From the NCBI GenBank assembly GCA_017389705.1, contig JAFPEE010000228.1:1-34551 (forward strand): a DNA stretch of 34,551 bases, given 5' to 3'. The translations under genes and the position numbers were made by a program. Shown one piece after another: positions 1-7,556 of the stretch (position 1 is the stretch's first letter; the number at the start of each line of letters is the position of its first letter). The notes under the pieces are model-generated. The model was not told the DNA's origin, ran no database searches, and saw only the letters and a program-made list of their open reading frames with translations. The stretch is from Prevotella sp. GTDB taxonomy: Bacteria; Bacteroidota; Bacteroidia; Bacteroidales; Bacteroidaceae.

Positions 1-210
1 ACACGCTGAGCGTCTGCCTGATGAGTCGTGAGTCCTACATTTACGACTATAAGACCAATCGCCCTTATCTTTCTATACTCAACAACTACAACGTTGGCTA
101 CGAGCAGTGCGATTTCCACAAACTGACGGGTTGGGGCCGCTTGGCTCAACACGAACCTGCAGGAGCTGTACTGCAATCCGCAGCAAGGTGGTGGTGGCAA
201 GCTAGAATAA
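1..210 (+). CDS. 3' end of an unrecognised gene, probably frameshifted
   Basis: The window opens inside a reading frame that runs from base 3 and reads like normal protein up to about base 140 (for example YIYDYKTNRPYLSILNNY). After that the frame gives an unlikely tail rich in Trp, Arg and rare codons, ending in a TAG near 225-227. If one T of the TT at 141-142 is removed, the frame instead continues as GRWLNTNLQELYCNPQQG and so on, with ordinary codon use, and stops at TAA 208-210, a natural distance before the next gene at 259. I therefore think the true end is 210 and that a one-base insertion (biological or a sequence error) is present. The family is not recognised, and the N-terminus lies outside the window. 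Confidence 0.45.
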
Positions 211-258
211 TCCGGTGTGGGATATAGTGCTGTCAATGAATAACTCAAAAATACTATT

Positions 259-1848
259 ATGAAAACAAGAATGATGCAATGGTTGATAGCGGGCATTCTG
301 CTGTTCTGCGGTGCGAGTGTTTTCACGGCATGCAACAGCGATGACAATGCCGTCGATTCAATCGATCCTAACGAGTCTGAGATGGCTGACTATGCTATCC
401 TTTTTTATGGCTATGGTGGCGGAAATCTGGACTACGACATTTTGAATAACATCAAGCAGTTCTATGCTGCCGACCCTGCCAGCTACGACAAGGTGAAGAT
501 TGCCGTGCAGTATAAGTTCAGCAGTCAGGAAGAATTCGAGCAGCTGTTGGATTATTATGATCCCGATGACTATGATGACCCGCAAGACAAGGCCGACGTC
601 ATTGAATATCTGGAGGAAATGAAGTTATGGATTGCGAAATGGCAGAACCGATGCCGTTTCACCTTCCGATTCACCGTCGATCCAAAGAAGACAGTGGAAC
701 AGCAGATGGTGGCCGACAACGTACACGGCTGCAACAACGACCATATCGCCAACGCCGACTCGCTGACCAGTTTCATCAACTGGGCTACCAAGGTTTGTCC
801 TGCCAAGCACTACGTGCTGCTGCTGAGCGATCATGGCTCAGGCTACATGCCCAACGAAGACCTGCCCTATAGCCCCACGAACACGACGCGGTCGTTCCTG
901 ATTGACAACAACAAGAGCGAACGGCTCACCATCAACGCGCTGAGATACGCCATTGCCAATGCCAGCATCAAGCCGCAGGTGGTCTATTTCGATGCCTGCC
1001 TGATGAACTGCTTCGAGAATCTGTTTGAACTGAAGGATCAGACCGACTACATCATTGCCTCGTCGTTCCTGGTGCCAGGATGGGGCGGCAACTATACAGA
1101 GCTCACCAACAAGCTTGCGGGCTGCAACGAGGACACGGAGAGCGCGCTTAAAGCCTACAACAAGGCCTGCGTGGAGCAATGGGACAAGAACTTTGGCGAC
1201 GAGACCGTAGAGTCGTTTACCGACATGACGGTCGTACGCACCCGTGGCCTCGACGCTTTCGGTCAGAAGGTCCGCGTGTTCACCGACATCCTTCTCGACG
1301 CATATCAAAGCAGCGACGAGAAGCGCAGCGCTATCGACACAGCCACGGTCAACGCCATGAAGATTTACAGGGACACCCCGCTCTACGACCTGTTTATCTA
1401 TGGGGTTACGCTGGCAGCCAAGGCACCGGAACTGGAAACCCCCTATTTTGAGATGAAGCGATGCTACGACGACGAATGCCTCGTAGCACATCAGACGTGC
1501 GCCTACCTGAGAGCGCAGGGCATCAATGGCTCGGTGCTGCTGGGTTGGGATGGCCAGTACGAAGAGATTCTCTGGAAGTACGGCAAGGAAGGCTGGGCTT
1601 TCACCGAGGCTGTCGTGTTCAAACCCGACGGCAAGGCTTTTGTATATGGTGAAGAAGCGGAAGAAGAGGCGGAAGAGGAGGCACGCTGGGCAAGCACCTT
1701 CGCCGACACCTATGAGCAGACGGCTTTCGACAAGGCCACGGGCTGGAGCCGCTGGATCAAGGCCAACAAGCAGCGCCCTGCTACGATGAGTGTCTTCACG
1801 GAAGGCTACAATGCCAACGAACCCCGAAAGAAATCAAGAACAAAATAA
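259..1848 (+). CDS. Clostripain-like (peptidase family C11) lipoprotein
   Basis: A 529-residue putative cysteine protease of the clostripain family, which cleaves after basic residues in characterised members. The N-terminus is a lipoprotein signal with lipobox FTAC (Cys25) followed by NSDDN, an acidic signature of the kind that sends Bacteroidetes lipoproteins to the cell surface. The catalytic pair is visible: His192 in LLLSDHGSGY and Cys247 in FDACLMNC, with the family-typical YGGGNLD near residue 52. A run of Glu/Ala (about residues 464-475) is an acidic low-complexity insertion. Only 9 bases separate it from the next lipoprotein gene, whose leader is similar, so the two are likely co-transcribed. 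The substrate is unknown; C11 assignment is confident, surface location is inferred. Confidence 0.88.
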   Translation: MKTRMMQWLIAGILLFCGASVFTACNSDDNAVDSIDPNESEMADYAILFYGYGGGNLDYDILNNIKQFYAADPASYDKVKIAVQYKFSSQEEFEQLLDYYDPDDYDDPQDKADVIEYLEEMKLWIAKWQNRCRFTFRFTVDPKKTVEQQMVADNVHGCNNDHIANADSLTSFINWATKVCPAKHYVLLLSDHGSGYMPNEDLPYSPTNTTRSFLIDNNKSERLTINALRYAIANASIKPQVVYFDACLMNCFENLFELKDQTDYIIASSFLVPGWGGNYTELTNKLAGCNEDTESALKAYNKACVEQWDKNFGDETVESFTDMTVVRTRGLDAFGQKVRVFTDILLDAYQSSDEKRSAIDTATVNAMKIYRDTPLYDLFIYGVTLAAKAPELETPYFEMKRCYDDECLVAHQTCAYLRAQGINGSVLLGWDGQYEEILWKYGKEGWAFTEAVVFKPDGKAFVYGEEAEEEAEEEARWASTFADTYEQTAFDKATGWSRWIKANKQRPATMSVFTEGYNANEPRKKSRTK

Positions 1849-1857
1849 GGACACCCC

Positions 1858-3714
1858 ATGAAAAGAATGATTCAATGGGTGGTGGCTGCCACCCTCGTAT
1901 GCGGTCTGACTGTCTTCACAGCATGCAGCAGCAATGATGATAATTCGGATACGCCCGCAGCCACACAGGGAAAGTTAGTGACGCTCCCGCAGGGCGTGGT
2001 GAGCAAGGGCTACACCATGCAAACGGTCAGAACCGTGAATACGATAGACGGAGAGCAGACGATCTATGAAAAGAAGAACGTACAGGCGGCCTTCGACGGA
2101 CAGAATGTCTATGTCTCTGGCTTCTCCTCATCGTTCCCCGAGAGTTTTGTGAAGGGCACGCTGACCAGCACTGGCACCTGTCGGTTCAAGAGCGGACAGT
2201 ATGTCGGCGAGGACAAGACGGGCGAGAAGTATGTCGTCGGCATCATGGGCACAGGCGACAAGGCGAATCAGCTGACCGACTTCGAGTGTACTTACGATCC
2301 AGAGATGCACATCCTCAGCATTCCTGAGGATGCGAAATTCGCTATTGCAGAGTCTGATGCACCCAGCCATACCCAAGTGACGAACATCCTTCAGAACGTC
2401 ACCGTGATGCCGGGCTCGTTCAAGGAGCCATCCGTCTTGACGCCACCGGAAGGGCTGACCACCCAACAGTGGTATTTTACGGGTGCCAGCGACAAAAGCT
2501 ACTGTCTAAACTACGGCATAACGTTCGCTTTCGACGGAAATGACGTCTATGTGCAGGGACTGTTCAATCAGTATCCGCAAACCTGGCTGCGAGGCCGTCT
2601 GGAGGATGGCATCATCACCTTTAAGAAAGGACAGTTCCTGGGTTATTACAAGGAATGGCAAGAGATGTGTTTCGCGGTTTCTGGCGAAACAAGTCTAACC
2701 GACCTGAAACTTTCCTACGATGCCGAGAAGGGCATCATGTCAACTGACGACTGTATCAACATGATTGACATCGACAAGAAAAGCGTTACGGACTATTTAT
2801 ACCAAGTTTACATCACCAGGCAACGCTATGTTGTTCCTGACCCCATCATTCCGCCTGCCGGCGTGACCTACGAGGCGTACCGCTTTGATTTCGAGAGTTT
2901 AGTCATTGAAAACGGTAAGTTGGTGAAAGATGAAGATGTCGTCGATGAAGTCTTCGTCGCTATAGACGGCAGCGATTTCTATATGAAGCTGTTCACAGTC
3001 AATGCCAGCGGCTGGGCAAAGGGCAAGATCGGCTCCGACGGACGCACCGTCACCTTCCCTTCCCTCCAGTATATCGGCACATGGCAAGGAAAAAATGTTC
3101 ACGAGGACTACTATCTGACGGCGTTTACCGATATAGGCCAATGCGATTTTGTGCCCGTCGATCTTGTGCTGGACTACAACGCCGAAGATGGCATCATCAG
3201 TTGCAGTCAGCTGGCGGGCATCAGCAGTTCCTATCGCTTGGTTAGTTGCTTCACGGGGAGTACCTTCGGGAATGCACGGTTCACGAAAAAGAAGGAGGTG
3301 GCTGCAACACCTGCGGCTCCCGAGGTTGAGTTGGAATACAACGAGCTGAGGAAATTTATCATCGTGAACCTGAAGATATCCCTCTTTGGAGTCAACGGTG
3401 CTGACCTGCTCACCGAGAAACTGAGCTACAAGCTCTGGTATGAGAAGGACGGCCAGCCGCACGAATTGGTATTCCGGGCTGACGAACAGAAGGAGCTGAA
3501 TACCGATATGGTGGAATTCTCCTACAGATTCCATACATACTCTGAATTTACCCCTGAAGGCAGCCACATAGAGATACACAAAGCCCTCGACGAGGTGCTC
3601 AGCTGGACTAAGATCGGCGCCCAGACTATCTACCGTGGTGGCGGCGAAGAGCATGCCTCGGACATCACCTGGGTTGATGCCGCCAGTTACTACCAAGAAA
3701 AAGGAATAGAATAA
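1858..3714 (+). CDS. Surface lipoprotein with three related beta-rich repeats, unknown function
   Basis: A 618-residue lipoprotein with lipobox FTAC (Cys23) followed by SSNDDN. Three related units can be read by eye: about residues 40-150, 200-305 and 325-460. Each starts with a proline-glycine phrase (LPQGV, PPEGL, PPAGV), then has a F/I-D-G-x-D/N-V/F-Y strand (FDGQNVYV, FDGNDVYV, IDGSDFYM), a W/F-x-K/R-G-x-L/I segment, a F-x-x-x-Q-Y/F-x-G strand and a late Y-D/N-x-E-x-x-I pattern. A distinct C-terminal domain (about 480-618) follows, ending with IGAQTIYRGGGEE. No catalytic motif was recognised; a binding or adhesin-like role at the cell surface is possible. It sits directly downstream of the C11 protease, which may process it or act on the same target. 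Function is not assigned. Confidence 0.8.
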   Translation: MKRMIQWVVAATLVCGLTVFTACSSNDDNSDTPAATQGKLVTLPQGVVSKGYTMQTVRTVNTIDGEQTIYEKKNVQAAFDGQNVYVSGFSSSFPESFVKGTLTSTGTCRFKSGQYVGEDKTGEKYVVGIMGTGDKANQLTDFECTYDPEMHILSIPEDAKFAIAESDAPSHTQVTNILQNVTVMPGSFKEPSVLTPPEGLTTQQWYFTGASDKSYCLNYGITFAFDGNDVYVQGLFNQYPQTWLRGRLEDGIITFKKGQFLGYYKEWQEMCFAVSGETSLTDLKLSYDAEKGIMSTDDCINMIDIDKKSVTDYLYQVYITRQRYVVPDPIIPPAGVTYEAYRFDFESLVIENGKLVKDEDVVDEVFVAIDGSDFYMKLFTVNASGWAKGKIGSDGRTVTFPSLQYIGTWQGKNVHEDYYLTAFTDIGQCDFVPVDLVLDYNAEDGIISCSQLAGISSSYRLVSCFTGSTFGNARFTKKKEVAATPAAPEVELEYNELRKFIIVNLKISLFGVNGADLLTEKLSYKLWYEKDGQPHELVFRADEQKELNTDMVEFSYRFHTYSEFTPEGSHIEIHKALDEVLSWTKIGAQTIYRGGGEEHASDITWVDAASYYQEKGIE

Positions 3715-3722
3715 GTCGCAGG

Positions 3723-3881
3723 ATGAGAAGAATGAGGCGATGGCTACGGGTTGTGCTGTTCATCGGCGCCGTGGGCTGGTTTGTGTCGTGTTCCACCGAT
3801 GACGACTGGTACACCCTCTTCGGTGTCGAGCCCAGCGATAAGCTCTACATAAAGCCCGAAGACAGGGTGAAGATTTGGTAA
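3723..3881 (+). CDS. Small lipoprotein, 52 residues
   Basis: A short open frame starting 8 bases after the previous stop. It encodes an Arg-rich start (MRRMRRWLR), a hydrophobic stretch, and a lipobox-like GWFVSC with Cys23 followed by STDDDW, the same acidic post-Cys pattern as its two upstream neighbours. The mature peptide would be about 30 residues (YTLFGVEPSDKLYIKPEDRV and two or three more). The conserved leader layout and tight spacing argue that it is a real third member of this lipoprotein operon and not a chance frame. Function unknown; it could be an accessory subunit of the larger lipoprotein or a degraded remnant of one. Confidence 0.65.
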   Translation: MRRMRRWLRVVLFIGAVGWFVSCSTDDDWYTLFGVEPSDKLYIKPEDRVKIW

Positions 3882-3918
3882 ATACAAATAAGAATGATGG
3901 TAGTTTGACTTTTTTTGT

Positions 3919-3926
3919 TACCTTTG
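3919..3926 (+). promoter_or_regulatory. Bacteroidetes -7 element for rmuC
   Basis: TACCTTTG matches the TAnnTTTG consensus and lies about 68 bases ahead of the rmuC start. No good TTTG box is seen at the usual distance upstream. A second, weaker TACCTTCG occurs at 3981-3988, too close to the start codon to be the main promoter unless the message is nearly leaderless. Confidence 0.5.
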
Positions 3927-3993
3927 CCGATAGAAAATAAATTTGTTACACTGTTTCTATGGTAGTTCGGTTTTTTTTCGTACCTTCGCAGCC

Positions 3994-5289
3994 ATGATGA
4001 CAGTGCTATATATAATAATAGGTATAGCCCTTGGGGCGATGGTGGTCTACTTTGTGATGAATCCGAGGCAGGCTCGGCTGGTGGTTGAGCTGGCTAAAAA
4101 GGAAACGGAGATGCAGATGCTGTCGCAACAGCGCAAGGAGGAACAGCAGAAGGCTGAACAGCGACTGGCTGAACAGCTGTGCAACCAGCGTGAGATGTTT
4201 GACGAGCAGCTGAAGACTAGCAAGGAGCAGTTGCAGAATATGGCCCGCCAGCTGATGGACAGTCAGGCGCAGAAGCTGAAGGAGGAGAACCGTGAGTCGA
4301 TGGGCACCATCACACAGCCTTTGAAGGAGGCCATCTCTGAGATGCGCAAGGCCATCAGCGACAATACGAAGGACCATACGGCCCAAACGGCGTCTCTGAA
4401 GGAACAGCTGCGGCTGATGATGGAGACTGGTCGTGAGATGAGTGAGAAGGCTGAGGGCTTGGCTAATGTGCTGCGGCGCGACAATAAGGTGTCTGGCAAT
4501 ATGGGCGAGATTATCCTGGGTGACCTGCTGTCGTCGCAAGGTCTGACGGAGGGCATTCACTACGAGGTGCAGGCCCGGCTGCGCGACGAGCAGGGCAGGC
4601 CTTTGAAGAACGACGAGACGGGACGTGAGATGCAGCCTGACGTCATTCTGCACTATCCGCAGGGACAAGATGTGGTCATCGACTCGAAGGTATCGCTGGT
4701 GGCCTATCAGCGTTATGTCAATGCTGACTCGCCAGAGGAGAAGGATCGTGCCCTGCAGGAGCACATCCGTTCGGTGCGAAGTCACGTGACGGAGCTGGCG
4801 CGCAAGGACTATTCCAAATACATCAAGGCACCTCGCGAGGCTGTCGACTTTGTCATCATGTTTGTGCCTTTTGAATCGTCGTTGCAGCTGGCGCTGGTGA
4901 ACGACCCGTCGCTATGGCGTGAGGCTTTTGAGCGCAAGGTGTTCATCACTGGTGAGCAGAACTTGCTGGGCATTCTGCACATGATACACATTGCCTGGGT
5001 GCAGAACCAGCAGGCTGAGAATCAGGAGAAGGTGTTTGGTGTGGCTGAGCAGTTGTTGGACCGTCTAGGCGACTTCATCCAGCGATATACGAAGGTGGGC
5101 GAGCAGCTGGACCAGGCCCGTAGGGCTTTCGACTATTCTACCAACAAGCTGAATGAGGGACGCCAAAGTGTGGTGCAGAAGGCTAATGAGCTGAAGTCGC
5201 TGGGTGCCAAGGAGAACCCGAACCGAAGGATCCCTTCTGCCATAGACTCAGAGATAGGGTTAGGAGCTGAGTATGATTTATCTGAATGA
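3994..5289 (+). CDS. rmuC: DNA recombination protein RmuC
   Basis: A 431-residue protein with one N-terminal membrane segment (MMTVLYIIIGIALGAMVVYF), a long Glu/Gln/Lys-rich coiled coil (about residues 25-170) and a C-terminal RmuC domain, recognisable from phrases such as GNMGEIILGDLL, VIDSKVSLVAYQRY and FVIMFVPFE. The domain has a restriction-endonuclease-like fold in the family and the protein limits recombination at inverted repeats. The start at 3994 is chosen over an upstream ATG at 3943 because the intervening bases look like promoter and leader sequence and because the membrane segment then sits at the N-terminus. The 3' end overlaps the next gene by 17 bases, implying translational coupling. 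Confidence 0.9.
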   Translation: MMTVLYIIIGIALGAMVVYFVMNPRQARLVVELAKKETEMQMLSQQRKEEQQKAEQRLAEQLCNQREMFDEQLKTSKEQLQNMARQLMDSQAQKLKEENRESMGTITQPLKEAISEMRKAISDNTKDHTAQTASLKEQLRLMMETGREMSEKAEGLANVLRRDNKVSGNMGEIILGDLLSSQGLTEGIHYEVQARLRDEQGRPLKNDETGREMQPDVILHYPQGQDVVIDSKVSLVAYQRYVNADSPEEKDRALQEHIRSVRSHVTELARKDYSKYIKAPREAVDFVIMFVPFESSLQLALVNDPSLWREAFERKVFITGEQNLLGILHMIHIAWVQNQQAENQEKVFGVAEQLLDRLGDFIQRYTKVGEQLDQARRAFDYSTNKLNEGRQSVVQKANELKSLGAKENPNRRIPSAIDSEIGLGAEYDLSE

Positions 5290-5833
5290 CGATATAGCCG
5301 GTTTCGATTTCGAGGCTGCTTTGCCGCAGTTGTCGGAGCAGCGCCGTGAGCAAGCCCTGAAGTTCAAGTTCGAGCTGGGGCGCAAGACGTGTGCGGCTGT
5401 CTATCTGCTGTTGTGTGAGGGCCTGCGTCGTGAATACGGCATCATGGAGCCTCCAGTCTTCGAGTATGGCGAGCACGGCAAGCCGCACCTTGTAGGTCAT
5501 CCTGACATCCACTTTAACATGAGCCATTGTCGCGAGGGGGCCCTTTGTGTGCTGAGTAACCGTCCTGTAGGTGTTGACATAGAAAGTGTGCGTGAGTTTA
5601 AGGACAGCCTGGTGCGCTACACCATGAACGAGCAGGAGGTGCGGCAGATAGAGCAGGCTGAGCGTCCCGACGTGGAGTTCATCCGTCTGTGGACCATGAA
5701 GGAGGCTGTGCTCAAATACTCAGGACGGGGCATTGTCGACGACTTGAAGCATGTGTTGGATGAGATAGACGCGTCGATGTTGACTACGGTCGTCGGCCCT
5801 GAAGCACGTTATGTGTATAGCATTTACCAATAA
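5273..5833 (+). CDS. 4'-phosphopantetheinyl transferase superfamily protein
   Basis: A 186-residue Sfp/AcpS-type enzyme predicted to move the 4'-phosphopantetheine arm of coenzyme A onto a conserved Ser of carrier proteins. Family motifs are clear: HFNMSHCREGALCV, the metal-binding GVDIE, and WTMKEAVLKYSG where the Glu and Lys contact metal and CoA. The length suits a single-domain bacterial enzyme. It overlaps the end of rmuC by 17 bases, so the pair is presumably one transcript although no shared function is evident. Which carrier protein it serves (fatty-acid ACP or another) cannot be told from the window. Confidence 0.88.
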   Translation: MIYLNDDIAGFDFEAALPQLSEQRREQALKFKFELGRKTCAAVYLLLCEGLRREYGIMEPPVFEYGEHGKPHLVGHPDIHFNMSHCREGALCVLSNRPVGVDIESVREFKDSLVRYTMNEQEVRQIEQAERPDVEFIRLWTMKEAVLKYSGRGIVDDLKHVLDEIDASMLTTVVGPEARYVYSIYQ

Positions 5834-5881
5834 AATAAATTGCAATTTATTTTGCATTTTGCTTGCTTATTCGTAACTTTG
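5832..5881 (+). promoter_or_regulatory. 22-bp perfect palindrome plus consensus promoter
   Basis: Bases 5832-5853 form a perfect AT-rich palindrome with half-site AAAATAAATTG, beginning at the end of the preceding gene. The TTTG box (5851-5854) overlaps its right edge, and after a 19-base spacer comes TAACTTTG (5874-5881), 42 bases before the cytidylate-kinase-like gene. The palindrome could terminate the upstream message or act as an operator over the -33 box. Confidence 0.7.
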
Positions 5882-5923
5882 TCGGCAAAATAGATGGCTT
5901 AAACCAAAAAACTATAAAAGAAG

Positions 5924-6568
5924 ATGAATAGGACAGACCAGTTTGTGATTACCATCAACCGCGAGGTAGGGTCTGGTGGGCGTACTATTGGTAGGAAGCT
6001 GGCAGAGCAGTTGGGCGTTAACTTCTATGACAAGGCCCTCGTCAAGGCTCTTCAGGAGAAATACCAGCTGGGCGTCGAGGAAATAGAGAAGCTGAAAGGT
6101 CGTAAGCATGGCTGGCTGGAAGACGCCAAGCGTGTGATGTCTATAGGTCCAGGCACGATGGGCATGCAGTATTATCAGACGTCAGTAACGGTGAAGCCCG
6201 ATTTGCTGACCACCGACGAGATGTTCAAGGCGGAGAAAGAGATACTGGAGTCTATTGCCGGGAACGAGTCGTGTGTCATTGCAGGGCGCTGTGGGTTCTA
6301 TGTGTTCCGCAACCATCCCAATCATCTGAGCATCCTTATTCTGGCTCCTATGGAGTATCGTCTGCAGCGCTTGCAGCAGAAGCAGGGCTTAAGTCGTGAG
6401 GAGGCAGAGAAAACCATCAAGAAGATCGACCAGATGCGTGAGAACTACGTGAAGAACTACACGAAGACGTCACGTTACGACACGCGCAACTATGATATGG
6501 TTATCAATATGAACGGGCTGACAGAAGACCAGGCCGTGCAGATGATTCTGGACTATATTGGCAAGTAA
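5924..6568 (+). CDS. Cytidylate kinase-like family protein
   Basis: A 214-residue nucleotide kinase-like protein. The start has the family's P-loop variant, ITINREVGSGGRTIGRKLAE (about residues 10-29), followed by FYDKAL, and later the CVIAGRCGFYVF and RLQRLQQKQGLS segments that match the lid and the arginine-rich region seen in cytidylate-kinase-like proteins (Cytidylate_kin2 type). It is distinct from the housekeeping cmk, and the substrate in this subfamily is not well established. It has its own consensus promoter and is followed after 39 bases by the metallopeptidase gene, with which it may share a message. Confidence 0.82.
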   Translation: MNRTDQFVITINREVGSGGRTIGRKLAEQLGVNFYDKALVKALQEKYQLGVEEIEKLKGRKHGWLEDAKRVMSIGPGTMGMQYYQTSVTVKPDLLTTDEMFKAEKEILESIAGNESCVIAGRCGFYVFRNHPNHLSILILAPMEYRLQRLQQKQGLSREEAEKTIKKIDQMRENYVKNYTKTSRYDTRNYDMVINMNGLTEDQAVQMILDYIGK

Positions 6569-6607
6569 AAAGAAGAACGGACAAACAATCAATAAAGACT
6601 ACAGATT

Positions 6608-7495
6608 ATGAAATTAAACGGAAGACGCGAAAGCTCGAATGTGGAAGACCGCCGTGGTATGAGCGGTGGCGCCAAGGCCGGTATGGGTATCGGCACAATT
6701 ATTGTAGTGGCACTGATGGCATGGCTGACGGGTGGCAACCCGTTGCAGGCTGTCATGCAGACAGTGGCAGAGAATGGTGGACTGGGTTCGCTGACAGGTA
6801 CCAATGCCGAGGTGAACCAAGGTCAGCGTGAGTTTACGGAAGAGGAGCAGGCTCTGGCCAAGTTCTCTACCCAGATTCTTGCAGGTACGGAAGATGTATG
6901 GTCGGAGATTTTCCGCCAGAACGGTGCCCAGTACCAGACACCTACGATGGTGCTCTATACCGATGGCACGCAGACTGCCTGTGGACAAGGCTCCGCAGCC
7001 ATGGGGCCTTTCTATTGCTCTGGCGACCAGAAACTCTATATCGACCTGTCGTTCTTCACCACGATGAAGAAGCAGCTTGGTGCTGACGGCGACTTTGCCT
7101 ATGCCTATGTCATTGCCCATGAGGTGGGCCACCATGTGGAGTACCTGACGGGAACCCTTGAAAAGGTGCACCAGCAGATGGCTCGTCTGTCGCAGGCCGA
7201 AGCCAACAAACTCAGTGTTCGTCTGGAACTGCTGGCAGACTTCTATGCCGGTGTGTGGGCTCATCATGACAACAAGCGTTTTGGCTCGTTGGAGGATGGT
7301 GACATTGAGGAGGCCATCAACTGCGCCCAGAAGATAGGCGACGACTACCTGCAGACCAAGGCCCGTGGCTATGCTGTCCCAGAGTCGTTCAACCATGGCA
7401 CATCCAAGCAGCGCATGAAGTGGTTCAAGCTTGGCCTGGAGACGGGAGACATTACGAAGGGTACCACCTTCCAGTGCTCTGACGCAGAGCTTTAA
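6608..7495 (+). CDS. Neutral zinc metallopeptidase, YpfJ/KPN_02809 family
   Basis: A 295-residue protein with the family layout: a polar N-terminus (KLNGRRESSNVEDRRG), a glycine-rich membrane segment (about residues 18-40, MSGGAKAGMGIGTIIVVALM), and a C-terminal domain with the HExxH zinc motif, IAHEVGHHVEYL (His171, Glu172, His175), followed by LELLADFYAGVWA that supplies the third ligand region. The family is widespread, membrane-anchored and poorly characterised; proteolysis is inferred from the motif. A strong bidirectional terminator follows immediately. Confidence 0.88.
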   Translation: MKLNGRRESSNVEDRRGMSGGAKAGMGIGTIIVVALMAWLTGGNPLQAVMQTVAENGGLGSLTGTNAEVNQGQREFTEEEQALAKFSTQILAGTEDVWSEIFRQNGAQYQTPTMVLYTDGTQTACGQGSAAMGPFYCSGDQKLYIDLSFFTTMKKQLGADGDFAYAYVIAHEVGHHVEYLTGTLEKVHQQMARLSQAEANKLSVRLELLADFYAGVWAHHDNKRFGSLEDGDIEEAINCAQKIGDDYLQTKARGYAVPESFNHGTSKQRMKWFKLGLETGDITKGTTFQCSDAEL

Positions 7496-7499
7496 AAAA

Positions 7500-7535
7500 A
7501 AGAAGAAAGCATCCACACGGATGCTTTCTTCTTTT
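7500..7535. terminator. Bidirectional intrinsic terminator
   Basis: GAAGAAAGCATCC (7502-7514), loop ACAC, then GGATGCTTTCTTC (7519-7531). The T-run on the minus strand (from the A-run at 7494-7501) ends the ATPase gene, and the T-rich right side serves the metallopeptidase gene. Confidence 0.9.
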
Positions 7536-7556
7536 CCTTTCCAAATGTTGATTACA

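Noticed and set aside
838-1491. A 217-codon antisense frame opposite the C11 protease gene
   Set aside because: It mirrors a strongly supported gene with catalytic motifs; no domain or start signal of its own.
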